Positions 1-7,189 of a DNA stretch of 9,357 bases are shown here, piece after piece (within the stretch, counting starts at the first letter, position 1; every line of letters starts with the position of its first letter). This stretch comes from an uncultured Lachnospiraceae bacterium (GTDB taxonomy: Bacteria; Bacillota; Clostridia; Lachnospirales; Lachnospiraceae). The notes beneath the pieces were generated by a model. The model was not told the DNA's origin and made no database searches. It worked only from the letters and a program-made list of their open reading frames with translations. Both the position numbers and the translations under genes were made by a program. Location: the NCBI GenBank assembly GCA_902782715.1, contig CACZOG010000162.1, positions 1 to 9,357 of the forward strand, written 5' to 3'.

Positions 1-90
1 AGAATCATTATTGATCCGAATATCATCAAATACATATACCATTTAAATTCAAGATGCATTGCACATGCAACATTAGCTATGAACGAATAA
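1..90 (+). CDS. Possible 3' end of an unidentified convergent gene (partial)
   Basis: Frame 1 of the plus strand is open from the window edge through 29 codons to a TAA at 88-90, ending in residues ATLAMNE. The other two plus frames close within 45 bases, and the ZIP transporter gene on the opposite strand ends 17 bases further on, so a convergent gene arrangement fits. I do not recognise the peptide. An open stretch of 29 codons in AT-rich DNA could still be chance, and no terminator hairpin is visible after the stop, so this is tentative. Confidence 0.35.
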   Translation, partial: RIIIDPNIIKYIYHLNSRCIAHATLAMNE

Positions 91-107
91 TGATTTCAAA
101 TTATTTA

Positions 108-890
108 TTAACTTAAGGCAACATCCAACGCCATCATTAAGATGAATCCAACTGAAAACGTCAATGTTCCGATGTTCGAATGTTTTCCTTCGGACATCTC
201 CGGTATCAGCTCCTCGACTACGACATATATCATTGCACCTGCAGCAAAACTTAAAAGATAAGGCATAAAAGGAACAAAAAATCCTGCAGCAAATATCGTA
301 AGAAGAGCTCCTAAGGGTTCAACTGCACCCGATAGTGTTCCTTTCATAAATGCGCTCATTTTACTATCCCCGTTTGCACTAAGAGGCAAGGATATGATTG
401 CACCTTCCGGGAAATTTTGTATCGCTATCCCTATTGCAAGCGCAAGTGCACCTCCAATCGTTATCGTTGAGTTACCCGAAAGCAATCCGGCATATACAAC
501 TCCTACTGCCATTCCTTCCGGAATATTGTGAAGAGTTACAGCCAGGACCATCATAGTATTTTTCTTCAATTTACTCTTAGGGCCTTCTGCTTTTTCAGCA
601 TTCATGTGAATATGCGGAATTACCATATCCAAAAATAACAGAAAAAGAATTCCGAGAGCAAATCCTATGGCAGCCGGTATAAAAGAAAGTTTTCCCATTC
701 CTTCCGATAATTCCATTGCAGGTATTATCAAGCTCCATATGGATGCCGCAACCATAACTCCGCTGGCAAATCCCGTTAAAGCTTTTTGTACGCGGTCAGA
801 TAAACCTTTTCTTAATGTAAAAACACACGAAGAGCCCAATGCCGTTCCTGCAAAAGGAATTAATAATCCCAAACAAACTTCTTTGAACAT
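108..890 (-). CDS. ZIP family divalent metal transporter, GufA-like
   Basis: A 260-residue polytopic membrane protein with the ZIP family pattern: about three membrane helices, a short loop with H93-x-H95 (residues about 91-112, rich in Lys/Glu), then the metal-site helices. HNIPEG lies at residues 121-126, QNFPEG at 158-163 and the EELIPE motif at 226-231. The Gln-Asn form of the second PEG motif points to the GufA/ZIP11-like branch rather than to classical ZupT. Members move Zn2+, Fe2+ or Mn2+ into the cytoplasm; substrate cannot be fixed from sequence. The start is well supported: AAGGAGGG lies 6 bases upstream of the ATG. The gene begins 19 bases after the regulator stop and is the last gene of the feo operon, which suggests a backup or companion route for divalent metal. 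No clear intrinsic terminator follows it. Confidence 0.92.
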   Translation of the reverse strand: MFKEVCLGLLIPFAGTALGSSCVFTLRKGLSDRVQKALTGFASGVMVAASIWSLIIPAMELSEGMGKLSFIPAAIGFALGILFLLFLDMVIPHIHMNAEKAEGPKSKLKKNTMMVLAVTLHNIPEGMAVGVVYAGLLSGNSTITIGGALALAIGIAIQNFPEGAIISLPLSANGDSKMSAFMKGTLSGAVEPLGALLTIFAAGFFVPFMPYLLSFAAGAMIYVVVEELIPEMSEGKHSNIGTLTFSVGFILMMALDVALS

Positions 891-909
891 TTCGAGCCCT
901 CCTTTATTT

Positions 910-1299
910 CTACTTGTGTTTATAAGTTATAAAATTCGCCGATTTGTAAAGCTTTTCCAAACACATATAAGTTTCATCACTTATAACGTTTCCGATCATA
1001 CCGGCTTCTTTTTTCGCATTCTCTTTGCATGTCCCGATTTTCAACAAGAACGACTCGATAAAGATATTTCTGTTGTGAATTTCTTTAGCTAACGTCATTC
1101 CCGATCCCGTAAGATAAATGCATTTATTCTCATCTAATTTTATAATATTTTTTTGAGCAAGTCTTTTGATCATTTCACTCACAGTAGGCTTTGTAACATT
1201 AAGCTCCCGTGATATATCAATCGATTTAGCGAATCCGTTCTTTTTTTGCATAAGTAAAATGCATTCAATATAGTCTTCCGTTAAGTTGTTTTTTTGCAT
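910..1299 (-). CDS. DtxR/MntR-family regulator with a degenerate metal site
   Basis: A 129-residue protein with an N-terminal winged helix-turn-helix (residues about 5-65; recognition region around NVTKPTVSEMIKRL, 34-47) followed by the helical dimerisation domain (about 70-120, ending in the family-typical VISDE at 105-109). It lacks the third SH3-like domain and is near MntR length. Against DtxR, the first-helix ligand position is D9 as in MntR, with E12 also kept, and E82 matches DtxR E83. The position of H79 is N78, C102 is G100, E105 is G103, H106 is N104 and H98 is K96. Most metal ligands are thus missing although the fold signature is intact. The ATG at 1299 has GGAGAG five bases upstream and overlaps the preceding gene by 19 bases, implying translational coupling. 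It probably acts on the TTAG-N6-CTAA sites before feoA1, which is inference. Confidence 0.88.
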   Translation of the reverse strand: MQKNNLTEDYIECILLMQKKNGFAKSIDISRELNVTKPTVSEMIKRLAQKNIIKLDENKCIYLTGSGMTLAKEIHNRNIFIESFLLKIGTCKENAKKEAGMIGNVISDETYMCLEKLYKSANFITYKHK

Positions 1300-1484
1300 T
1301 TATTCTCTCCGTTTTTTGCACCCTTGCAGGCTGTGCACATTTTGCAATGTGCACAGTTCCCGCCGCAGGTTGATTTCCCCTGTTTTTTATCTTTGATCAA
1401 TACATAAACAATAGCTGCCACAATAGCAATGAGGCCCATTAAGATTATTATTGTTCCAATATTCTGAGCTAACCATACAATCAT
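1281..1484 (-). CDS. FeoB-associated Cys-rich membrane protein
   Basis: A 67-residue protein with one N-terminal membrane helix (residues about 8-30), then a short basic stretch and a cytosolic-type tail containing C40, C44, C47, C50, C53 and C63 (CxxxCxxCxxCxxC). This is the layout of the small FeoB_associated family found directly after feoB in Firmicutes, thought to assist ferrous iron transfer at the membrane; the biochemical role is not well established. The ATG at 1484 has AGGAGG closely upstream and follows the feoB stop by 31 bases. Its 3' end overlaps the start of the regulator gene by 19 bases, and the regulator's ribosome binding site lies inside this gene. The final Cys and Lys-rich tail are therefore coded by the same DNA that starts the next gene. 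Confidence 0.9.
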   Translation of the reverse strand: MIVWLAQNIGTIIILMGLIAIVAAIVYVLIKDKKQGKSTCGGNCAHCKMCTACKGAKNGENKCKKTT

Positions 1485-1515
1485 TTTGAATCCTCCTATT
1501 GTTTATGTTATTTAC

Positions 1516-3948
1516 TTATTTCAATTTATCTGCTTCTTTGTATTTTTTGATAAAGAGCATGTATATCATTCCTGCAAGTAAAGCTATTGCAAAGATCAAA
1601 CCGATAATATTCAGGTTACCTGTAAATATTCCGCCGATCTGGTTAATGATAAATGCAATTACATAAGCAAAGGCGCACTGATACCCGATTGCGAACCATG
1701 TCCATTTTGCGTTATTCATCTCTCTCTTAATAGCACCGATCGCAGCAAAGCAGGGAGCACAAAGGAGGTTAAATACAAGGAATGAAAAACCTGATACCGA
1801 AGTGAATTTGGAAGCAAGTACCTGATAAACGGTCATGCCTTCTACGCCGCCGTAAAGAACGCCCATGGTACCTACGATGTTTTCTTTGGCAACCAAGCCT
1901 GTAACGGACGCTACGGTTGCCTGCCAGTTACCCCATCCCAAAGGAATGAATATCCATGATACTGCGCTTCCGACTTTGGCAAGGATGGAAAGGTTTACTT
2001 CCTCTTCTTCGAGCATTCTGAATACACCGTCAGCTACACCGAAGTTAGATAAGAACCAGATAACGATTGTCGAAAGTAAAATGATCGTTCCTGCTTTCTT
2101 AATGAATGACCAGCCGCGCTCCCACATCGAACGAAGAACGTTTTTAAGAGTAGGCATATGATATGCGGGAAGCTCCATTACGAAAGGAGCGGGATCTCCT
2201 GAGAACATTTTAGTCTTCTTAAGCATAATTCCCGAAATAACGATTGCTGCCATACCGATAAAGTAAGCGGCTACGGATATAATCCATGAACCATGGAAAA
2301 GTGCACCTGCCATCATAGCGATGAACGGAATCTTAGCACCGCAAGGAATGAAAGTTGTAGTCATGATGGTCATTCTTCTGTCACGCTCGTTTTCGATAGT
2401 ACGTGAAGCCATGATACCGGGCACACCGCATCCTGTACCTACAAGCATTGGAATGAATGACTTGCCTGATAAACCGAATTTTCTGAAAATTCTGTCGAGT
2501 ACGAATGCAATTCTTGCCATATATCCGCACGCCTCAAGGAATGCAAGCAGGAAGAATAATACGAGCATCTGGGGAACGAATCCGAGTACCGCTCCTACAC
2601 CGCCGATAATACCGTCAAGGATAAGACTCTTTAACCAGTCAGCACAATTGATCGCATCAAGTATTGATTCTGCAACAGCCGGAATACTCGGAACCCATAC
2701 GCCGTAATCGGCAGGATCCGGTTCTTCGCCTTCATAGGATGCGTAAACATCAACTGCATCTGCAAGTTCTTCGTATGTGTATGTCACATCTTCTGTCGAA
2801 AGATTTTCTTCATCTTCCAATGTATAATCTGCTGTTGAGCCTTCTTCAATCTCTGCAAATGATGTCAGAATCGAATCAACATCAGATTCCTCATCAAGTC
2901 CGATAAATGCATCGATTACATTTGAAGCATCGCCGAATTCTTCGCTTGCTTCACCGTATGCGCCCGAGCCGATACCTAAAAGATGCCATCCGTCTCCGAA
3001 GAGTCCGTCATTTGCCCAGTCTGTAAGCTTGGTTCCCGGAGCAAACGAAGCCATGGACAACATATATACAAGAGTCATAATGATTGCAAATATCGGAAGA
3101 CCTAACCAGCGGTTTGTAACGATCTTGTCGATTTTATCCGAAGCGGAAAGTTCGCTCGCTTTTTTCTTCTTGTAACATGCTTTTATAACCGAAGCGATAT
3201 ATACATATCTTTCATTTGTAATAATGCTTTCCGAATCGTCATCAAGTTCTTTCTCTACTGCCTGAATATCATTTTCGATATGCGCTTTTGTATCACCTGT
3301 TAAATTTAATTTCTCAAGAACTTTTTCGTCACGCTCGAATAATTTGATCGCATACCATCTTTGCTGTTCTTCGGGATAATCATGTACCGTAACTTCCTCG
3401 ATATGAGCAAGTGCATGTTCTACCGTTCCCTGGAATGAATGTTTCGGAACTGTCTTCGTTCCCTTGGCAGCTTTAATTGCTTCGTTAGCCGCTTCCATAA
3501 CGCCTTCATTCTTTAAAGCTGAGATTTCAACAACTTTGCATCCGAGCTGTCTTGATAATTCTTCAGTGTTGATTTCGTCGCCTTCTTTTCTGACAACATC
3601 CATCATGTTGATCGCGATGACAACGGGAATTCCAAGTTCAGTAAGCTGTGTTGTTAAATAAAGGTTTCTTTCAAGATTGGTTCCGTCAATTATATTAAGA
3701 ATCGCATCAGGTCTTGTTCCGATAAGATAATCTCTGGCAACTACTTCCTCCAATGTATAAGGAGAAAGCGAATAAATACCTGGAAGGTCAGTGATCGTTA
3801 CATCATTATTCTTTTTAAGTTTTCCTTCCTTCTTTTCTACCGTAACTCCGGGCCAGTTACCTACGAACTGATTAGAACCCGTTAATGCATTAAAAAGTGT
3901 TGTTTTACCACTGTTGGGGTTACCTGCAAGGGCTATTGTCAAACTCAT
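1516..3948 (-). CDS. feoB: Ferrous iron transporter FeoB
   Basis: An 810-residue Fe2+ transporter. The N-terminal G domain shows G1 GNPNSGKTT (9-17), switch I GNWPGVTVEKKEG (30-42), G3 DLPG (54-57), G4 NMMD (114-117) and G5 SAL (143-145), followed by the helical regulatory region to about 275. The membrane domain starts near residue 282 and contains the conserved CGYMAR (474-479), GTGCGVPG (504-511), the IENERDRRMTIM signature (518-529), and CAPC (730-733). Between the first membrane helix (about 284-302) and the next (about 443-470) lie about 140 residues, including a strongly acidic segment (about 331-417) absent from typical FeoB such as that of E. coli. The ATG at 3948 has AAGGAAGAGA upstream and lies 16 bases after the feoA2 stop. 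Its partners are the two FeoA proteins and the Cys-rich protein in the same operon. Confidence 0.98.
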   Translation of the reverse strand: MSLTIALAGNPNSGKTTLFNALTGSNQFVGNWPGVTVEKKEGKLKKNNDVTITDLPGIYSLSPYTLEEVVARDYLIGTRPDAILNIIDGTNLERNLYLTTQLTELGIPVVIAINMMDVVRKEGDEINTEELSRQLGCKVVEISALKNEGVMEAANEAIKAAKGTKTVPKHSFQGTVEHALAHIEEVTVHDYPEEQQRWYAIKLFERDEKVLEKLNLTGDTKAHIENDIQAVEKELDDDSESIITNERYVYIASVIKACYKKKKASELSASDKIDKIVTNRWLGLPIFAIIMTLVYMLSMASFAPGTKLTDWANDGLFGDGWHLLGIGSGAYGEASEEFGDASNVIDAFIGLDEESDVDSILTSFAEIEEGSTADYTLEDEENLSTEDVTYTYEELADAVDVYASYEGEEPDPADYGVWVPSIPAVAESILDAINCADWLKSLILDGIIGGVGAVLGFVPQMLVLFFLLAFLEACGYMARIAFVLDRIFRKFGLSGKSFIPMLVGTGCGVPGIMASRTIENERDRRMTIMTTTFIPCGAKIPFIAMMAGALFHGSWIISVAAYFIGMAAIVISGIMLKKTKMFSGDPAPFVMELPAYHMPTLKNVLRSMWERGWSFIKKAGTIILLSTIVIWFLSNFGVADGVFRMLEEEEVNLSILAKVGSAVSWIFIPLGWGNWQATVASVTGLVAKENIVGTMGVLYGGVEGMTVYQVLASKFTSVSGFSFLVFNLLCAPCFAAIGAIKREMNNAKWTWFAIGYQCAFAYVIAFIINQIGGIFTGNLNIIGLIFAIALLAGMIYMLFIKKYKEADKLK

Positions 3949-3964
3949 TTTTATCTCTTCCTTT

Positions 3965-4186
3965 CTACTCTACTTCCACCATTTCAGCATCAGCCTTACG
4001 AAGTGATAATTCATAATTTCTTACGGTCATCTCGATGGGATCTCCGAGGGGTGCCACTTTTCTTACGATTACTTCAGTACCTTTAGTTAATCCCATATCC
4101 ATGATTCGTCTTTTGATCGCACCTTCACCATGAATCTTCTTTACCGTTGCCTTTTCACCTATTTTTACTTCTTTTAGGGTTTTCAA
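3965..4186 (-). CDS. feoA: FeoA domain protein (second copy), TTG start
   Basis: A 73-residue single-domain FeoA protein with an SH3-like fold. The family signature runs through the centre: basic residues and MGL around 25-33, the turn KGTEVIVRKVAPLGDPIEM (35-53), and the closing strand with RNYELSLRK (56-64). FeoA is a small cytosolic protein thought to bind the FeoB G domain and support ferrous iron uptake. The start codon is TTG (4184-4186), backed by AAAGGAGGAG a few bases upstream; no ATG in frame gives a full-length domain. It lies 22 bases after the first feoA and 16 bases before feoB, so all three are certainly co-transcribed. This copy is closer to the classical FeoA pattern than the first. 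Confidence 0.95.
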   Translation of the reverse strand: MKTLKEVKIGEKATVKKIHGEGAIKRRIMDMGLTKGTEVIVRKVAPLGDPIEMTVRNYELSLRKADAEMVEVE

Positions 4187-4208
4187 TTCTGTCTCCTCCT
4201 TTATCCGG

Positions 4209-4421
4209 TTAAACCATTATTTTCTTTGCAAGTTCACCGCTTACTGCCACACGGCTTTCCTTGATCTTTACGATTATGTTTCCGCCGAGAGTATTCACTA
4301 CACTTACCGTGCCTCCCACGTTAAAACCTAAATCTTCCAAATGTTTTTTGACTTCCGGACTGCCGCCTATTTTCCTTATGATCTGTTCCTGTCCGGGTTC
4401 TGCTAATACCAACGGCATCAT
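4209..4421 (-). CDS. feoA: FeoA domain protein (first copy), operon leader gene
   Basis: A FeoA-type SH3-like protein of 70 residues from the preferred start. Visible elements are the early PLVLAEPGQ segment, a basic helix region with LEDLGFNVGG, the strand TVSVVNTLGGNIIVKI and the closing ESRVAVSGELAKKI. The frame is open to an earlier ATG at 4448, which would give 79 residues, but that codon has no ribosome binding site. The double ATG at 4416-4421 has a perfect AGGAGG six bases upstream, so I start at 4421. As the first gene after the three-operator promoter it heads the iron operon. Two diverged FeoA proteins before one FeoB is a common Clostridia arrangement; whether they have distinct jobs is unknown. 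Confidence 0.93.
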   Translation of the reverse strand: MMPLVLAEPGQEQIIRKIGGSPEVKKHLEDLGFNVGGTVSVVNTLGGNIIVKIKESRVAVSGELAKKIMV

Positions 4422-4452
4422 ATACATCCTCCTCATGATTTCCTGCATTGTT

Positions 4453-4470
4453 GGTTAGGTTGTCCTAACT
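4453..4470. promoter_or_regulatory. Putative DtxR-family operator 1 (leader)
   Basis: GGTTAG-GTTGTC-CTAACT, an inverted repeat with the core TTAG-N6-CTAA; read slightly differently it is a perfect GTTAGG-N4-CCTAAC palindrome (4454-4469). It uses the TTAGG/CCTAA words of DtxR/IdeR boxes but with different spacing. It lies downstream of the inferred transcription start, in the feoA1 leader. Confidence 0.7.
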
Positions 4471-4487
4471 ATATATACATTAAAAAT

Positions 4488-4505
4488 GGTTAGCAGTTTC
4501 TAACC
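4488..4505. promoter_or_regulatory. Putative DtxR-family operator 2 (over transcription start)
   Basis: GGTTAG-CAGTTT-CTAACC, a perfect 6-6-6 inverted repeat. It begins five bases beyond the -10 hexamer (4510-4515) on the minus strand and covers the expected start of transcription, so a bound dimer would block initiation. Its centre is 35 bases from operator 1. Confidence 0.78.
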
Positions 4506-4509
4506 GTAT

Positions 4510-4541
4510 ATTATACTAATTAGTCACCGCTAACCTGTCAA
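4510..4541 (-). promoter_or_regulatory. Promoter of the feo operon
   Basis: A perfect -35 TTGACA (4536-4541) and a perfect -10 TATAAT (4510-4515) face feoA1. The spacer between them is 20 bases, longer than the usual 17; an overlapping weaker hexamer TAGTAT (4513-4518) gives 17. Either the spacing makes the promoter weak or the TAGTAT element is used. Three operator-like repeats overlap or follow it. This is the only credible promoter between the surface protein stop (4565) and feoA1. Confidence 0.7.
4518..4535. promoter_or_regulatory. Putative DtxR-family operator 3 (in promoter spacer)
   Basis: AATTAG-TCACCG-CTAACC, an imperfect copy keeping the TTAG-N6-CTAA core. It occupies almost the whole interval between the -35 and -10 hexamers and abuts the -35, so occupancy would exclude RNA polymerase. 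Its centre is 30 bases from operator 2. Confidence 0.68.
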
Positions 4542-4564
4542 GAGATTTTCATAAATAATTTTTT

Positions 4565-7189
4565 TTATTTTGCAAACAGATTTTTGTTACCCTTATCGGA
4601 TAGGTTTGCAGTTTTCTTCTTATTACGTGTTATACGCTCTCCCGCCACAAGAACGGATAAAACCAGAGCAAGGCATAATGCGACTTTAACTTTGTTGTTA
4701 AATAATCTCTTTCTTTCCTCTTTAATAATACTGTCTGTTTCTTCTTGGATTTCTGTTTCGTCGGATGTTAACGCTTTGCCTGTTGAGATGTTTTCATTTT
4801 TGCTCGCAAACATCTGCCCTTTAGTATCAGGATGATCTGCTGACTCATCATATTCATTCACATCGGCTTCCAACTTCTCACCGATCACCTGAAATCCTTC
4901 TGCCATGTTTTCTGTTGCATACGCTTCGGCTTCTTTGTCAGGTAATGAAAAGATCGATCTGATAAATTCCACTATGAATCTTATTCCGTCAGTTTCTTTT
5001 TGAAGACGCGTATCATTTTGATTCCCGGCCTCGTCAATGCTGCTTAAAGATATTGTGTATACTCCCTCCTTATCAAAAAGTGATCTGCTGAAAACATAAC
5101 GGTAAACATATTTCCCATTCTCAAACATCTCCTCCACGAAATAATCCTTTCCCTTTATAAGATCGATCACTTTCGAATTAACCGAAAATATCAGCTTGAC
5201 TTTATCAGGAAGGATTCTGTTTAAATTTCTTTCTGTCAGACTTATCTCGCCTACTTCACTTACTGTATTGCCTATTATATTTTTAAGTTCTTCCGATATC
5301 TCATATGTCGAGCCGTTTCTGTTAATGGTGAAATCAAGATTTCCTTCAATACTGTTTCCTGCCAGATCCGCCAGATGATACTTCAATTCATAGTTGTCAT
5401 CAGGCATTTGATCCACATCCAGGAAAGATAATTCTTTTGTGTCAGCGAAGGAAGATGAAGCAGAATATTCAGTGTATTTTCCTTTTATCTCCATATAAGA
5501 TTTCCCGGCATCAAAATATTTGTCTCCTGCTTTCATTAAGATATTCAATTCTCCGTTTAGAATGTCCTTGTCCGTCACCCCGGTAATCTCTATTTCCGGT
5601 TCATCAAAATCCTGAATAAAAACCGGGCTTTTATATACACTTTCGTTTCCCGCCGCATCACTTGCTTTTATATCAAAACTGTCTTCTCCCTCTTTGAACA
5701 CATATTCAAATCTGTTATCTCCCACAAGATTTGCATCACTGATCAAAACCTCTGCTTTTCTTGTTCTTGATGTGTATTTCTTATCCGAATCCGTGATAGT
5801 AACTTCTATGTCAGGAGAAGTTGAATCGATCGCAAACTCTCCCGTTTCATAGGTACACTCTCTTCCGAATAAGTCCTTAATGCCTGTCTGTGCACTGTGT
5901 GTTCCGTCTCCTGAAAATGCGATCGTAAAAGAATTGTCTTTCATTTCGATCTTCTCTTCTTTACCATCCTTAACAGTTTTAAGAGAACCGTAATCTATGT
6001 TATCTCCCGAAATTTTCACATTAACTTCTCTTGAATGATTAAACCAGTATCCGCTCTCCTTATCGGTAAACTCTCCGGTTATAGAGGCAGGTGTCAGATC
6101 TAAAAGAAATGAATCACCGATAGAATATTCTTTAAGTGAATTCAATATTGTAACCGATAACTCCCCTTCTCTTTCAGGCAGTTCGTTTTCTGCCATTGTC
6201 GCGCAATGATCATATGAGTAATCATAGTAATACACTTTAAGACTTAATGTATATCTGCCTTCGTCTGTTACCTGAAAAACATCCTCAAATACATGCTTTT
6301 CTTCTGAAACATTCCGATATGTTTTAAGTTCATTTTCTATTTCTTCTTTCCTGGCTTCTTTCAAAGCGTTATAGTTTTGGTCATCTTCATTGTTATCATT
6401 TGTATTGTCTGTATTCCGGTCTGAGTTATCATTTATATTCTCGGTGCTCTGTTCTGACGATCCGTCATTTGCATTTTCCACCGTTGTGTCGATTTGATTT
6501 TCATCTGCGTTCTCAAAAGTGGAATCAGTTGAATTCTCCGTGAGTTGGTTTGCAGAATCATTATCCGCATCACTTTGAGTTGATTCATTGTTGTCTCCAC
6601 CATATTCCTGACTTATTTCAGTACTGTCTCCAACATCTGTTCCATGATCATCATTCGAACCTCCACCGGCATCGTCTCCTCCGTCTCCATGATCGTCATC
6701 CGGGCTTCCTCCTGCATCGAAACCTCCGTCTCCGACATTTGTATCTCCGCCGGAATTATCTTCCTGATCTCCCCCCTGATCATCAATGATCGTATCTTCT
6801 GCTTCACGATTTAATTCATTAAGTTCAGTCTGAAGACTGTGAATATCACATATTTTCCCGTAAACCAATTCCTGTGCAGAAAAGTTTTCATAAACAACAA
6901 TTTCGTTTACATCATTTCCACATGAAATATCCATAACGATCTTCTCGATCACCGCATCATTGGTTTTTACGGCGATCCCTGTTTTAAAAGATTTATCATA
7001 CGCTTTTTCTCCATCGATTTCAGTTACGGCGGAAGGCATAATGAATTCTGCGAGAACCGCTTTCTTTTCTTCACTTTCTTCTGCCGTTACCGTGAGGCTG
7101 TCCGAGACAAACGCAGTACAGATAATACCTGCCATTACTATATAAAAGACTTTATTTATTATTCTTCGAAATGTCTTTTTTCCTTTCAT
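4565..7189 (-). CDS. Ig-like repeat surface protein with C-terminal membrane anchor
   Basis: An 874-residue protein of unrecognised specific function. It has a signal peptide (basic 2-13, hydrophobic 14-28, likely cleavage after VTA36), a short first domain, an acidic Gly/Asp/Asn/Ser/Thr-rich stalk (about 134-272), then beta-rich Ig-like modules to about 730. The modules show the recurrent DxAGN ending (511-515, 608-612, 719-723) and Pro-containing joins (DSTSPDIEV 455-463, DFDEPEIEI 527-535). A second linker (about 750-825) leads to a membrane helix (834-850) and a 24-residue basic tail with Ser/Thr. There is no LPXTG signal, so it is held as a type I membrane protein. The ATG has AGGAGGG about ten bases upstream. 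It follows the kinase gene and is plausibly its partner or substrate, which is inference. No convincing terminator follows the stop. Confidence 0.85.
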   Translation of the reverse strand: MKGKKTFRRIINKVFYIVMAGIICTAFVSDSLTVTAEESEEKKAVLAEFIMPSAVTEIDGEKAYDKSFKTGIAVKTNDAVIEKIVMDISCGNDVNEIVVYENFSAQELVYGKICDIHSLQTELNELNREAEDTIIDDQGGDQEDNSGGDTNVGDGGFDAGGSPDDDHGDGGDDAGGGSNDDHGTDVGDSTEISQEYGGDNNESTQSDADNDSANQLTENSTDSTFENADENQIDTTVENANDGSSEQSTENINDNSDRNTDNTNDNNEDDQNYNALKEARKEEIENELKTYRNVSEEKHVFEDVFQVTDEGRYTLSLKVYYYDYSYDHCATMAENELPEREGELSVTILNSLKEYSIGDSFLLDLTPASITGEFTDKESGYWFNHSREVNVKISGDNIDYGSLKTVKDGKEEKIEMKDNSFTIAFSGDGTHSAQTGIKDLFGRECTYETGEFAIDSTSPDIEVTITDSDKKYTSRTRKAEVLISDANLVGDNRFEYVFKEGEDSFDIKASDAAGNESVYKSPVFIQDFDEPEIEITGVTDKDILNGELNILMKAGDKYFDAGKSYMEIKGKYTEYSASSSFADTKELSFLDVDQMPDDNYELKYHLADLAGNSIEGNLDFTINRNGSTYEISEELKNIIGNTVSEVGEISLTERNLNRILPDKVKLIFSVNSKVIDLIKGKDYFVEEMFENGKYVYRYVFSRSLFDKEGVYTISLSSIDEAGNQNDTRLQKETDGIRFIVEFIRSIFSLPDKEAEAYATENMAEGFQVIGEKLEADVNEYDESADHPDTKGQMFASKNENISTGKALTSDETEIQEETDSIIKEERKRLFNNKVKVALCLALVLSVLVAGERITRNKKKTANLSDKGNKNLFAK
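6374..6790 (-). repeat. Acidic low-complexity stalk with tandem peptide repeats
   Basis: This part of the surface protein gene codes residues 134-272. The first half holds two adjacent 15-residue units (154-168 and 169-183, DNA 6641-6730) of the form DGGxDAGGxxxDDHG with 11 of 15 positions equal. The second half is Asn/Asp/Ser/Thr-rich, with EN pairs at 218, 226, 238 and 250; the last two intervals are 12 residues (TTVENANDGSSE, then QSTENINDNSDR). Few hydrophobic residues occur, so it should be extended and disordered outside the cell. Repeats of this kind can change length by slippage or recombination. Confidence 0.75.

Noticed and set aside
59..70. TTGCA-CA-TGCAA inverted repeat near the left edge
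   Set aside because: Only 5-bp arms, probably within the end of a coding frame, with no promoter nearby and no second copy seen.
1085..1092. TTAGCTAA palindrome, similar to the operator words
   Set aside because: It lies inside the regulator coding sequence and lacks the 6-base spacer shared by the three promoter sites, so it is most likely chance.
667..1092. 141-codon plus-strand open frame
   Set aside because: It runs antisense across the well-supported ZIP and regulator genes, has no ribosome binding site and shows no recognisable domain.
4422..4448. Upstream ATG at 4448 as start of the first feoA
   Set aside because: No ribosome binding site precedes it, while the ATG at 4421 has a perfect AGGAGG six bases upstream and gives the normal FeoA length.
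4553..4570. AAATAA-T6-TTATTT inverted repeat at the stop of the surface protein gene, a possible terminator
   Set aside because: The stem contains only A-T pairs, overlaps the stop codon and has no GC core; it is too weak to call an intrinsic terminator.
4565..4760. Search for an LPXTG-type sortase signal at the C-terminus of the surface protein
   Set aside because: No such motif precedes the C-terminal helix, and the tail of 24 residues is longer than a sortase tail; LPDKE at residues 749-753 is too far upstream.
6550..6807. Open frames rich in His/Leu/Arg or Glu/Met across the surface protein stalk, on both strands
   Set aside because: They are frame shadows of the repetitive Asp/Gly/Asn codons; composition is explained entirely by the repeat DNA.
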